This document shows positions 42,455-51,638 of a DNA stretch of 54,387 nucleotides, piece by piece. Each line of letters opens with the position of its first letter. Position 1 is the stretch's first letter. The translations under genes and the position numbers were made by a program. This DNA comes from Micromonospora sp. HK10 (GTDB taxonomy: Bacteria > Actinomycetota > Actinomycetes > Mycobacteriales > Micromonosporaceae), in the NCBI RefSeq assembly GCF_000982955.1, contig NZ_KQ058865.1, forward strand, positions 1 through 54,387. The letters run 5' to 3'. Under the pieces are notes generated by a model. That model made no database searches and was not told where the DNA came from. It saw only the letters and a list, made by a program, of their open reading frames with translations.

Positions 42455-44965
42455 ATGACCGACGTAGCCAAGCAGACCGACACCGTCACCCTCACCATCG
42501 ACGGCATCGAGGTCACCGCGCCCAAGGGCACGCTGCTGATCCGGGTCGCCGAGCAGATGGGAATCGAGATCCCGCGGTTCTGCGACCACCCGCTGCTGGC
42601 CCCGGCCGGCGCCTGCCGGCAGTGCCTGGTGGAGGTGGAGGGCCAGCGTAAGCCGGTCGCCTCCTGCACCCAGGCCGTCGCCGATGGCATGGTGGTCCGG
42701 ACCCAGCTCACCTCGCCGGTCGCCAAGAAGGCGCAGGCGGGGATCATGGAGCTGCTGCTGGTGAACCACCCGCTCGACTGCCCGATGTGTGACAAGGGCG
42801 GCGAGTGCCCGCTGCAGAACCAGGCGATGTCCACCGGCCGGACGGACTCGCGGTTCCACGAGCACAAGCGGGAGTACCCGAAGCCGGTGGAGATCAGCAC
42901 CCAGGTGCTGCTCGACCGCGAGCGGTGCGTGCTCTGCCAGCGCTGCACCCGGTTCTCCGAGGAGATCGCCGGCGACAAGTTCATCGACCTGATGGGCCGG
43001 TCGTCCGCCGAGGAGATCAACATCTACCGGGACGACGCGTACGGCGAGGAGGGTGACGAAGGGGACGTGCCCTTCAACTCCTACTTCTCCGGCAACACCG
43101 TGCAGATCTGCCCGGTGGGCGCGCTGACCGGCGCCCAGTACCGGTTCCGGGCCCGCCCGTTCGACCTGGTCTCCACCCCGAGCGCCTGCGAGCACTGCGC
43201 GGCCGGCTGCGCCCAGCGCACCGACTGGCGGCGCGGCAAGGTGCTGCGCCGGCTGGCCGGCGACGACCCGGCGGTGAACGAGGAGTGGAACTGCGACAAG
43301 GGCCGTTGGGGCTTCCAGTACGCCCGGGCGTTCGACCGGCTCAGCACGCCGCTGGTGCGCGACGAGCGCAGCGGTGAGCTGCGCGAGGCCTCGTGGAGCG
43401 AGGCGCTGACCCGGGCCGCCGACGGGCTGCGCGCCGCGCGGGACGGCGGGCAGGGCAGCGCGGTGCTCACCGGCGGCCGGCTGACCGTCGAGGACGCCTA
43501 CGCGTACGCGAAGTTCGCCCGGGTCGCGCTGCACACCAACGACCTGGACTTCCGGGCCCGCCCGGTCTCCCGCGAGGAGGCCGACTTCCTGGCCAGCAAC
43601 GTCGCCGGGGTCACCGACGTGACCTACACCGACGTGGAGAACGCGCCCGCGGTGGTGCTGGTCGGCCTGGAGCCGGAGGAGGAGTGCCCGATCCTCTTCC
43701 TGCGGCTGCGCAAGGCGTACCTGAAGAAGACCCTCACCGTGTACGCGATCGCGCCGTTCGCGACCCGCGGCCTGGAGAAGCTCGGGGCCAAGCTGGCCCG
43801 GGTGGTGCCGGGCGAGGAGGCCAGCGTGCTGGCCGAGCACGCCACGGTGGCCGAGGCGCTGAGCCAGCCGGGCGCGATCCTGATCGTCGGCGAGCGGCTC
43901 GGCGCGGTGCCCGGCGGGCTCTCCGCGGCGGCGGACGTCGCCCGGCGTACCGGGGCCAAGCTGGCCTGGGTGCCGCGGCGCGCGGGCGACCGGGGTGCGG
44001 TCGACGCGGGCTGCCTGCCCAACCTGCTGCCCGGTGGCCGCCTGGTCACCGAGCCGGCGGCCCGCGCGGAGCTGGGCGAGGCCTGGGACATCCCGGCCGG
44101 GGTCATCCCGAGCCAGGCCGGGCGGGACACCGACGGGATCCTCACCGCGGCCGCCAACGGCCAGCTGGGGGCCCTCGTGGTGGCCGGCGTCGACCCGGCC
44201 GACCTGGCCGACCCGCGGCTGGCCGAGCAGGCCCTCGACGCGGTGCCGTTCCTGGTCAGCCTGGAGCTGCGGATGAGCGCGGTGGCCCGGCGGGCCGACG
44301 TGGTCCTCCCGGTCGCCCCGGTGGTCGAGAAGGCCGGCAGCTTCCTGGACTGGGAGGGCCGGCTGCGGACCTTCGAGCGGGTGCTGGAGACGGACGCGAT
44401 GAACGACGGCCGGGTGCTGGACGCGCTCGCCGCGCAGCTCGACGTCCGGCTCGGCACCGGCGACGTGATGACCGTCCGCCGGGAGTTGGGCGCGCTGCCG
44501 CCGACCCGGGTGGACCGGCCGGGCGCGCCGATGGTGGAGCCGGCGACCGTGCCGCAGCCGGGCGCCGGCGAGGCGGTGCTGGCCACCTGGCACCAGCTGC
44601 TCGACCTGGGCAGCCTCACCGACGGCGACGAGCACCTGGCCGGCACCGCCCGGCCGCCGGTGGTGCGGCTGGGCAAGGGCACCGCCGAGACGCTCGGCGT
44701 GGCCGACGGGGACCCGGTGACCGTGGGCACCGACCGCGGCGCGGTCACCCTGCCGGCGGCCATCACCGAGATGCCGGACGGGGTTGTCTGGCTGCCGACC
44801 AACTCGCCCGGATCGACCGTGCGGCGCAGCCTCGGCGCGACGTCCGGCGACGTCGTCACGGTCTCGGCGGGCGCGCTCGGCGGACCGACCGTCCCGGCCG
44901 GGCGGGTCGCCGCGGACGCCGCCGGCCGGCCGGGTCCGCTCCTCAACACCGGGAGTGTCCAGTGA
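42455..44965 (+). CDS. nuoG: NADH-quinone oxidoreductase subunit G
   Basis: 75-kDa-type subunit, 836 residues, with an N-terminal Fe-S domain and a molybdopterin-oxidoreductase-like body that binds no cofactor. N1b ligands: Cys43, Cys54, Cys57, Cys71. N5: His105, Cys109, Cys112, Cys118. N4: Cys158, Cys161, Cys164, Cys219. The extra cluster N7 is also supported: Cys245, Cys248, Cys252 and Cys280. ATG 42455 uses the repeat-supplied ribosome-binding site GAAGGGC. Its stop overlaps the nuoH GTG. Confidence 0.97.
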   Translation: MTDVAKQTDTVTLTIDGIEVTAPKGTLLIRVAEQMGIEIPRFCDHPLLAPAGACRQCLVEVEGQRKPVASCTQAVADGMVVRTQLTSPVAKKAQAGIMELLLVNHPLDCPMCDKGGECPLQNQAMSTGRTDSRFHEHKREYPKPVEISTQVLLDRERCVLCQRCTRFSEEIAGDKFIDLMGRSSAEEINIYRDDAYGEEGDEGDVPFNSYFSGNTVQICPVGALTGAQYRFRARPFDLVSTPSACEHCAAGCAQRTDWRRGKVLRRLAGDDPAVNEEWNCDKGRWGFQYARAFDRLSTPLVRDERSGELREASWSEALTRAADGLRAARDGGQGSAVLTGGRLTVEDAYAYAKFARVALHTNDLDFRARPVSREEADFLASNVAGVTDVTYTDVENAPAVVLVGLEPEEECPILFLRLRKAYLKKTLTVYAIAPFATRGLEKLGAKLARVVPGEEASVLAEHATVAEALSQPGAILIVGERLGAVPGGLSAAADVARRTGAKLAWVPRRAGDRGAVDAGCLPNLLPGGRLVTEPAARAELGEAWDIPAGVIPSQAGRDTDGILTAAANGQLGALVVAGVDPADLADPRLAEQALDAVPFLVSLELRMSAVARRADVVLPVAPVVEKAGSFLDWEGRLRTFERVLETDAMNDGRVLDALAAQLDVRLGTGDVMTVRRELGALPPTRVDRPGAPMVEPATVPQPGAGEAVLATWHQLLDLGSLTDGDEHLAGTARPPVVRLGKGTAETLGVADGDPVTVGTDRGAVTLPAAITEMPDGVVWLPTNSPGSTVRRSLGATSGDVVTVSAGALGGPTVPAGRVAADAAGRPGPLLNTGSVQ

Positions 44966-46314
44966 ATCTCTACCTCGCGGCGCAGGACCCGACGCTGGCC
45001 GACTTCGGCAAGGACCCGTGGTGGCTGGTCCTCATCAAGATCGTCTTTGCGTTCGCCTTCGGCCTGCTGGCCACACTGCTCGGCGTCTGGTTCGAGCGGC
45101 GGGTCGTCGGCCGGATGGCGGTGCGGCCCGGCCCCAACCAGGTCGGCCCGTTCGGCCTGCTGCAGACCCTCGCCGACGGCCTGAAGATGGCCTTCAAGGA
45201 GGACATCCTCCCGAAGGCCGCCGACAAGGTCGTCTACTTCTTCGCCCCGACCATCTCGGTGATCTGCGCGGTCACCGCGCTGTCGGTGGTGCCGTTCGGC
45301 CCGAAGGTGAGCATCTTCGGGCACTGGACGCCGCTGCAGGTCACCGACGTGTCGGTGGCGGTGCTGGTGCTGCTGGCCTGCTCGTCGATGGGCATCTACG
45401 GCATCGTGCTCGGCGGCTGGGCCTCCGGCTCGACCTACCCGCTGCTCGGTGGCCTCCGGTCGACCGCCCAGATGATCTCGTACGAGGTCGCCATGGGACT
45501 GAGCATCGTGGCGGTGTTCATGACCGCCGGCACCATGTCCACCAGCGGCATCGTCGCCGCCCAGGGCGACGGCACCCAGCTCACCATCGCCGGCCAGGAC
45601 ATCCCGGCGCCGGGCTGGTACGCGATCCTGCTGCTGCCCAGCTTCATCATCTTCTTCATCGCCACAGTCGGTGAGACCAACCGGGCGCCGTTCGACCTGC
45701 CCGAGGCGGAGTCGGAGCTGGTCGCGGGCTTCATGACCGAGTACAGCTCGCTGAAGTTCGCCCTCTTCATGCTCTCCGAGTACGTCTCGATGGTGACCAT
45801 GTCCGCGGTCACCACGACGCTGTTCCTCGGCGGCTGGCGGGCCCCCTGGCCGATCACCCTGTGGGCCGGCGCCAACTCCGGTTGGTGGCCGATGCTGTGG
45901 TTCTTCGGCAAGGTGATCGCGCTGGTCTTCGTCTTCGTCTGGCTGCGCGGCACGCTGCCCCGGCTCCGGTACGACCAGTTCATGCGCTTCGGCTGGAAGG
46001 TCCTGCTGCCGATCAACCTGGTCTGGATCCTGGTCCTGGCCGGCCTGCGCTCGATCGAGGACTGGCAGACCAAGGACCGGCTGGTCGCCACCGGCATCGG
46101 CGCGGGCGTGCTGCTGCTGGCCACGCTCTTCTGGCCGAGCCGGAAGAAGGAGCCGGCGCCGCCACTGCAGGAGCAGGTCAACAGCCGGCCACACGGCAGC
46201 TTCCCGCTGCCCCCGATGGATCTTCAGGTACCACCGAGCCCGCGCACCAGGCGCGTGGTCGCCGAGCGGGAGCCGGCCAACGTCGTCGCCGGCCCGGACT
46301 CCAGGGAGGTGTGA
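44962..46314 (+). CDS. nuoH: NADH-quinone oxidoreductase subunit H
   Basis: Membrane subunit linking the quinone site to the proton channels, 450 residues with about eight or nine transmembrane helices. Diagnostic stretches are RMAVRPGPNQVGPFGLLQTLADG, GSTYPLLGGLRSTAQMISYEVAMG and GETNRAPFDLPEAESELVAGFMTEYSS, the last in the quinone-facing loop. The last 60 residues form a soluble, Pro/Arg-rich tail absent from short NuoH proteins. GTG 44962 overlaps the nuoG stop. Confidence 0.97.
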   Translation: MNLYLAAQDPTLADFGKDPWWLVLIKIVFAFAFGLLATLLGVWFERRVVGRMAVRPGPNQVGPFGLLQTLADGLKMAFKEDILPKAADKVVYFFAPTISVICAVTALSVVPFGPKVSIFGHWTPLQVTDVSVAVLVLLACSSMGIYGIVLGGWASGSTYPLLGGLRSTAQMISYEVAMGLSIVAVFMTAGTMSTSGIVAAQGDGTQLTIAGQDIPAPGWYAILLLPSFIIFFIATVGETNRAPFDLPEAESELVAGFMTEYSSLKFALFMLSEYVSMVTMSAVTTTLFLGGWRAPWPITLWAGANSGWWPMLWFFGKVIALVFVFVWLRGTLPRLRYDQFMRFGWKVLLPINLVWILVLAGLRSIEDWQTKDRLVATGIGAGVLLLATLFWPSRKKEPAPPLQEQVNSRPHGSFPLPPMDLQVPPSPRTRRVVAEREPANVVAGPDSREV

Positions 46315-46315
46315 C

Positions 46316-46957
46316 GTGGGCGCGATCACCGGAACGTTCAAGGGCTTCGGGGTCACCTTCTCGCACATGTTCAAGAAGGTGGTCACCACCGACTACCCGT
46401 TCAAGCCGCCGGTCTCGGCGCCGCGCTACCACGGGCGGCACATCCTCAACCGGCACCCGGACGGCCTGGAGAAGTGCATCGGCTGCGAGCTGTGCGCCTG
46501 GGCCTGCCCGGCCGACGCGATCTACGTGGAGGGCGGCGACAACACCGAGGAGCAGCGCTTCTCCCCGGGTGAGCGGTACGCCAGCGTCTACCAGATCAAC
46601 TACGCCCGGTGCATCTTCTGCGGGCTCTGCATCGAGGCCTGCCCGACCCGTTCGCTGACCATGAGCAACGAGTACGAGCTGGCCCGGGACAACCGGCAGG
46701 ACCTGATCTTCACGAAGGAGCAGCTGCTCGCGCCGCTGCTGCCGGGGATGGAGCAGCCGCCGCACCCGATGCGGCTGGGCGACAGCGAGAAGGACTACTA
46801 CGTCGGCGCGCTGACCAACCCGGGCACCTCCGCCGGCGCCGAGCACTCGGCCAACAACCCGGGCCGGTACCAGCTCGACGAGACCCCCGGCGTCACCTTC
46901 CCGGGCGCCGAGCAGGCGGCCCAGCGGGTGGCGGCAGGCAAGGGAGACACGGCATGA
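46316..46957 (+). CDS. nuoI: NADH-quinone oxidoreductase subunit I
   Basis: Ferredoxin-like subunit with clusters N6a and N6b, 213 residues. Two CxxCxxCxxxCP motifs are intact: Cys54, Cys57, Cys60, Cys64 (CIGCELCAWACP) and Cys99, Cys102, Cys105, Cys109 (CIFCGLCIEACP). A longer C-terminal region (PGTSAGAEHSANNPGRYQLDET, shown in part) follows. GTG 46316 comes one base after the nuoH stop. It overlaps nuoJ by four bases. Confidence 0.97.
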   Translation: MGAITGTFKGFGVTFSHMFKKVVTTDYPFKPPVSAPRYHGRHILNRHPDGLEKCIGCELCAWACPADAIYVEGGDNTEEQRFSPGERYASVYQINYARCIFCGLCIEACPTRSLTMSNEYELARDNRQDLIFTKEQLLAPLLPGMEQPPHPMRLGDSEKDYYVGALTNPGTSAGAEHSANNPGRYQLDETPGVTFPGAEQAAQRVAAGKGDTA

Positions 46958-47727
46958 CCACGCAGACGGTGCTCGCCGAGGCCACCTCGGTCGGCGGGGG
47001 CGAGGCGGTGACCTTCTGGATCCTCGCCCCGCTGGCGCTGTTGGGCGCGATCGGCATGGTGTGGGCCCGCAACGCGGTGCACTCGGCGCTCTGGCTGGTG
47101 CTGACCATGCTCTGCCTGGGCGTGTTCTACGTCCTCCAGGCGGGGCCGTTCATCGGCATGGTGCAGATCATCGTCTACACCGGCGCGATCATGATGCTCT
47201 TCCTGTTCGTGCTCATGCTGGTCGGCCGGGACGCCTCCGACTCGCTGATCGAGACGCTGCGCGGGCAGCGTACGGCGGCGGTCGTGCTGGCGCTCGGCTT
47301 CGCCGGACTGGTCGGCACCGGGCTGTACCGGGCGCTCGACGGCGTCCAGGCGGTCGGCCTGGACCGGGCCAACGCCGAGGGCAACGTGCAGGGCATCGCC
47401 CGGCTGCTCTTCACCAAGTACGTCTTCGCCTTCGAGCTGACCTCGGCGCTGCTGATCACGGCGGCCGTCGGCGCGATGGTGCTGGCGCACGTCGAGCGGC
47501 GCAAGGAGGACCGGATGGACCAGATCGCCACCATGAAGGCCCGGTTCCGGCCCGGCAACTACCCCGGCCCGAAGCCCGGCCCGGGCGTCTTCGCCACGTC
47601 GTCCTCGGTGGCCACCCCGGCCCGCCTGCCCGACGGCCGGCTGACCGAGCGCAGCATCCCCGAGATCATGCCGGTCCGGGAGCTGACCGCCGAGGAGACC
47701 TCGCTGAAGGGGACGGAACGGAAATGA
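46954..47727 (+). CDS. nuoJ: NADH-quinone oxidoreductase subunit J
   Basis: Membrane-arm subunit next to NuoK, 257 residues with five transmembrane helices (first about 18-38, fifth about 150-172). The conserved third helix is GMVQIIVYTGAIMMLFLFVLML, shown in part, which contains the pi-bulge region seen in complex I structures. The last 75 residues are a polar Pro/Arg-rich tail, longer than in E. coli. ATG 46954 overlaps the nuoI stop, and its own stop overlaps nuoK. Confidence 0.96.
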   Translation: MTTQTVLAEATSVGGGEAVTFWILAPLALLGAIGMVWARNAVHSALWLVLTMLCLGVFYVLQAGPFIGMVQIIVYTGAIMMLFLFVLMLVGRDASDSLIETLRGQRTAAVVLALGFAGLVGTGLYRALDGVQAVGLDRANAEGNVQGIARLLFTKYVFAFELTSALLITAAVGAMVLAHVERRKEDRMDQIATMKARFRPGNYPGPKPGPGVFATSSSVATPARLPDGRLTERSIPEIMPVRELTAEETSLKGTERK

Positions 47728-48041
47728 GCAGCTTCTTCTCGGTCGAGCCGAACTACTACCTGGTCCTCGCCGCGGTGCTCTTCACCATCGGTGCGGTCGG
47801 GGTACTGGTCCGGCGCAACGCGATCGTCCTGTTCATGTGCGTCGAGCTGATGCTCAACGCGGCGAACCTGACGCTGGTCACCTTCAGCCGCATCAACGGC
47901 GACCTGAACGGTCAGATCATGGCGTTCTTCGTGATGGTGGTGGCGGCGGCCGAGGTCGTGGTCGGTCTCGCGATCATCATGGCGATCTTCCGGACCCGGC
48001 GCTCGGCCAGCGTCGACGACGCCAACCTGCTGAAGTACTGA
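47724..48041 (+). CDS. nuoK: NADH-quinone oxidoreductase subunit K
   Basis: Mrp-like small membrane subunit, 105 residues with three helices. The two conserved membrane glutamates of the proton path are visible in FMCVELMLNAANL and AAAEVVVGLAI. ATG 47724 overlaps the nuoJ stop (ATGA). Ten bases separate it from nuoL. Confidence 0.97.
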   Translation: MSSFFSVEPNYYLVLAAVLFTIGAVGVLVRRNAIVLFMCVELMLNAANLTLVTFSRINGDLNGQIMAFFVMVVAAAEVVVGLAIIMAIFRTRRSASVDDANLLKY

Positions 48042-48051
48042 GGGGCCGACG

Positions 48052-49977
48052 GTGGAAGAGACTGTGCGTTTCGCAGAGGCGAGTGGATTTCTCGGCAGCG
48101 TCTGGCTGCTGGTGGCCATCCCGCTGGTCAGCGCGGCGATCCTGCTGCTGCTCGGCCGCCGGGCCGACCGGTGGGGCCACTGGCTGGGCGTGGCGGCCAT
48201 CGGCGCCGCCTTCGTGCTCGGCCTGAGCTACTTCTTCCAGCTTCGTGGCCTGGAGAACAAGCAGGTCGAGCTGAGCCTCTGGCAGTTCATCACGGCCGGT
48301 GACCTGAAGGTGGACTTCGGTCTGCTCTTCGACCCGCTGGCCGCGGTCTTCGTCCTGCTGATCACCGGGGTGGGTTTCCTGATCCACCTGTACGCGGTCG
48401 AGTACATGGCGCACGACGAGGGCCGGCGGCGGTTCTTCGGGTACTTCAACCTGTTCGTTGCCGCGATGCTGCTGCTGGTGCTCGGCAACAACTACGTGAT
48501 GCTCTACTTCGGCTGGGAGGGCGTCGGCCTGGCGTCGTACCTGCTGATCTCCTTCTGGTACGGCCGGCCGAGCGCGGCCACCGCCGGCAAGAAGGCCTTC
48601 CTGATGAACCGGGTCGGCGACGCCGGCCTGGCCATCGGCATCTTCGTGCTCTTCGCCCAGCTCGGCAGCACCCAGTACGAGGACGTGTTCAACGGCGTGG
48701 GCGCGCTGAGCCAGACCACCGTGCTGGTGCTCGGCCTGCTGCTGCTGCTCGGCGCGACCGGCAAGTCCGGCCAGTTCCCGCTCCAGGCGTGGCTGCCGGA
48801 CGCGATGGAGGGCCCGACCCCGGTCTCCGCGCTCATCCACGCGGCCACCATGGTCACCGCGGGCGTCTACCTGATCGCCCGCTCCAACCCGGTCTTCTCG
48901 GCCAACACCACCCTCCAGTTGGTGGTGGTCGGCGTCGGAGCGGTCACCCTGCTGATGGGTTGCCTCATCGGCGCGGCCAAGGACGACATCAAGCGGGTGC
49001 TGGCCTGGTCCACGGTCAGCCAGATCGGCTACATGTTCCTCGGCGTCGGCCTGGGCGGCGCGGCGTACGCGCTGGCCATCGTGCACCTGCTGGCGCACGG
49101 CTTCTTCAAGGCCAACATGTTCCTCGGCGCCGGCTCGGTCATGCACGGCATGAACGACCAGGTGGACATCCGCCGCTTCGGTGGCCTGTCGAAGTACATG
49201 AAGGTCACCTGGCTGACCTTCATGATGGGCTGGCTGGCCATCATCGGCATGTTCCCGTTCTCCGGCTTCTTCTCCAAGGAGCCGATCATCGTGGCCGCGT
49301 TCGAGCGGGAGGGCTGGACCGCCTGGCTGTTCGGCATGGCTGCGCTGATCGGCGCCGGGTTGACCGCGTTCTACATGACCCGGCTCTTCGTGCTCACCTT
49401 CCACGGCCCGAAGCGGTGGACCGAGGAGATCGAGCACCCGCACGAGTCGCCGAAGCTGATGACCATCCCGCTGATCCTGCTGGCGATCGGCTCGGTCGGG
49501 GCGGGCTTCCTGCTCGCCACGTCCGTACCGGACTGGCTGGAGGCGACCGCCGGGCTGGGCGGCCAGGAGAAGGGCCACGAGGCGGTCCTCGCGCACTGGC
49601 TGATCACCACGCTCTCGCTGGCGGTCACCGTCCTCGGCGCCGGGCTGGCCTGGTTCCTGTTCCGCAACGGCACGGCCACCGAGCCGCAGCCGGCCGGGGT
49701 GCTGGTCACCGCGGCCCGCCGCAACCTCTACACGGACGCCTTCAACGAGGCCGTCTTCGAGAAGCCGGGCATCTTCCTCACCCGGGCGCTGGTCTTCCTC
49801 GACAACCGGGGCGTGGACGGGCTGGTCAACGGCCTCGCCGCCGCGGTCGGCGGGGGTTCGGGTCGGCTCCGGCGGCTGCAGACCGGTTTCGTGCGGTCGT
49901 ACGCGACCTCGATCCTCACCGGCGCGCTGCTCGTGGTCGCGGCGTTCCTGGCGGTGCAGGCGGGGTGGCTGGCGTGA
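48052..49977 (+). CDS. nuoL: NADH-quinone oxidoreductase subunit L
   Basis: Distal antiporter-like proton-pumping subunit, 641 residues and about 15-16 helices plus the lateral amphipathic helix. Family stretches include NNYVMLYFGWEGVGLASYLLISFWY, GKSGQFPLQAWLPDAMEGPTPVSALIHAATMVTAG, and DDIKRVLAWSTVSQIGYMFLG (each quoted in part). Lys and Glu residues of the channel lie in these segments. GTG 48052. A 64-base gap with a degenerate junction repeat follows. Confidence 0.97.
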   Translation: MEETVRFAEASGFLGSVWLLVAIPLVSAAILLLLGRRADRWGHWLGVAAIGAAFVLGLSYFFQLRGLENKQVELSLWQFITAGDLKVDFGLLFDPLAAVFVLLITGVGFLIHLYAVEYMAHDEGRRRFFGYFNLFVAAMLLLVLGNNYVMLYFGWEGVGLASYLLISFWYGRPSAATAGKKAFLMNRVGDAGLAIGIFVLFAQLGSTQYEDVFNGVGALSQTTVLVLGLLLLLGATGKSGQFPLQAWLPDAMEGPTPVSALIHAATMVTAGVYLIARSNPVFSANTTLQLVVVGVGAVTLLMGCLIGAAKDDIKRVLAWSTVSQIGYMFLGVGLGGAAYALAIVHLLAHGFFKANMFLGAGSVMHGMNDQVDIRRFGGLSKYMKVTWLTFMMGWLAIIGMFPFSGFFSKEPIIVAAFEREGWTAWLFGMAALIGAGLTAFYMTRLFVLTFHGPKRWTEEIEHPHESPKLMTIPLILLAIGSVGAGFLLATSVPDWLEATAGLGGQEKGHEAVLAHWLITTLSLAVTVLGAGLAWFLFRNGTATEPQPAGVLVTAARRNLYTDAFNEAVFEKPGIFLTRALVFLDNRGVDGLVNGLAAAVGGGSGRLRRLQTGFVRSYATSILTGALLVVAAFLAVQAGWLA

Positions 49978-50013
49978 TCGACCTGAACGCGGCCGCCCCC
50001 GCCGGCGGGCCAC

Positions 50014-50035
50014 GCAGTCACGACGGAGGTAAGGC
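50014..50035 (+). repeat. Degenerate 3' half of the junction repeat (nuoL/nuoM)
   Basis: GCAGTCACGACGGAGGTAAGGC matches the 3' end of the junction repeat (GCAGTCGCGAACGGAGGGC) with one substitution, one deletion and a small insertion. It supplies GGAGG before nuoM ATG 50042. The 5' half is not recognisable. Confidence 0.55.
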
Positions 50036-50041
50036 CGAATA

Positions 50042-51574
50042 ATGTCCAACTTCCCGTTCCTCTCGGTGCTGACCGTGGCACCGCTGGTCGGCGCCCTGGT
50101 CGTGGCCGTGCTGCCACGCCGCCGGCCGGACCTGGCCAAGCTGGTGGCGTTCGGCTGGTCGCTGCTGGTGCTGGTGCTGTCGGTGGTGATGTGGATCGCC
50201 TTCTCCGCCGACGGTGACCGGTTCCAGTTCCGCGAGTCGTACCCGTGGATCCCGAACTGGGGCGTCAACTTCACCTTCGAGGTGGACGGCATCGCCCTGG
50301 TCATGCTGATGCTGATCACGATCCTGGTGCCGCTGGTGATCCTGGCGTCCTGGCACGACGCCGAGGCGTCCAAGCGTTCGGTGCCGGCCTACTTCGCGCT
50401 GCTGCTCGTCCTCGAGTGCACGATGATCGGCGTCTTCGCGGCCGCCGACGTCTTCCTCTTCTACGTGTTCTTCGAGGTCATGCTGGTGCCGATGTACTTC
50501 CTGATCGGCAGCTACGGCGGCCACCAGCGGCAGTACGCGGCGGTCAAGTTCTTCCTCTACTCGCTGGTCGGCGGGCTGTTCATGCTGGCCGCCGTGATCG
50601 GCCTCTGGGTGGTCGGCGGGAAGACCTTCGACTGGCAGGCGCTGAGCCAGGCGGAGTTCGCCACCGACACGGCCCGCTGGCTGTTCCTCGGCTTCTTCGT
50701 CGCGTTCGCGATCAAGGCGCCGTTCTTCCCGTTCCACACCTGGCTGCCGGACGCCGGCGGCGCGGCCCCGGCCGGTGCCGCCGCGCTGCTGGTCGGCGTG
50801 CTGGACAAGGTCGGCACGTTCGGGATCCTGCGCTACTGCCTCCCGCTGTTCCCCGAGGCGTCGCGCTGGTTCGCCCCGTGGGCGCTGGCGCTCGGCGTCA
50901 TCGGCATCATCTACGCGGCGCTGCTCGCGGTCGGTCAGAACGACCTCAAGCGGCTGGTGTCGTACACCTCGATCGCGCACTTCGGCTTCATCGGGGTCGG
51001 CATCTTCGCCTTCACCACCCAGGCCGGCACCGGCGCGGTGCTCTACATGCTCAACCACGGGCTCGCCACCGGCCTGCTCTTCCTCGTGGTCGGCATGCTG
51101 ATCGCCCGTCGCGGCTCGGCCCTGATCAGCGACTTCGGCGGCGCCGGCAAGCTGGTCCCGGTGCTGGCCGGGGTGCTCTTCTTCGCCGGTCTCGCCTCGC
51201 TGGCGCTGCCCGGCACCGCGCCGTTCGTCTCCGAGTTCCTGGTGCTGATCGGTACGTTCACCGTCAACAAGCCGGTCGCGGTGATCGCCACGCTCGGCAT
51301 CATCCTGGCCGCGGCGTACGTGCTGTGGATGTTCCAGCGCACCACCCAGGGCACGCTCAACCCGGCCCTGACCGAGGTCGACGGCATGCGCCGTGACCTG
51401 ACCCTGCGCGAGAAGGTCGTGGTCGCCCCGCTGATCGCGCTCATCGTGCTGCTCGGCTTCTATCCGAAGCCGGTCACCGATGTCATCAACCCCGCCGTCA
51501 AGGCGACCATGCAGGACGTGGGTCGGACCGACCCCGCCCCGGCGGTCGGCACCGTCCAGGAGGCAGCCCGGTGA
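50042..51574 (+). CDS. nuoM: NADH-quinone oxidoreductase subunit M
   Basis: Middle antiporter-like subunit of complex I, 510 residues, about 14 helices. Diagnostic features are FFEVMLVPMYFLIGSYGG (with the conserved membrane Glu), AFAIKAPFFPFHTWLPDAGGAAPAGAAALLVG and NDLKRLVSYTSIAHFGFIGVG (each in part). ATG 50042. Its stop TGA is the first codon of junction repeat copy E. Confidence 0.97.
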   Translation: MSNFPFLSVLTVAPLVGALVVAVLPRRRPDLAKLVAFGWSLLVLVLSVVMWIAFSADGDRFQFRESYPWIPNWGVNFTFEVDGIALVMLMLITILVPLVILASWHDAEASKRSVPAYFALLLVLECTMIGVFAAADVFLFYVFFEVMLVPMYFLIGSYGGHQRQYAAVKFFLYSLVGGLFMLAAVIGLWVVGGKTFDWQALSQAEFATDTARWLFLGFFVAFAIKAPFFPFHTWLPDAGGAAPAGAAALLVGVLDKVGTFGILRYCLPLFPEASRWFAPWALALGVIGIIYAALLAVGQNDLKRLVSYTSIAHFGFIGVGIFAFTTQAGTGAVLYMLNHGLATGLLFLVVGMLIARRGSALISDFGGAGKLVPVLAGVLFFAGLASLALPGTAPFVSEFLVLIGTFTVNKPVAVIATLGIILAAAYVLWMFQRTTQGTLNPALTEVDGMRRDLTLREKVVVAPLIALIVLLGFYPKPVTDVINPAVKATMQDVGRTDPAPAVGTVQEAAR

Positions 51575-51628
51575 GCGCGAGGAGTGAACGAGCGGAGCGA
51601 GTGAGCCCCGCAGTCGCGAACGAAAGGC
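51571..51628 (+). repeat. Junction repeat element, copy E (nuoM/nuoN)
   Basis: Longest copy (58 bases): GTGAGCGCGAGGAGTGAACG at the start, then a duplicated gagcggagcgagtgagcc middle, then CCGCAGTCGCGAACGAAAGGC. The nuoM stop is the TGA in its first bases, and nuoN GTG 51639 is ten bases downstream. Confidence 0.85.
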
Positions 51629-51638
51629 GGCACCGTAA

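Noticed and set aside
49974..50041. A 22-codon GTG frame between nuoL and nuoM
   Set aside because: Too short and without conserved features; it coincides with the degenerate junction repeat.
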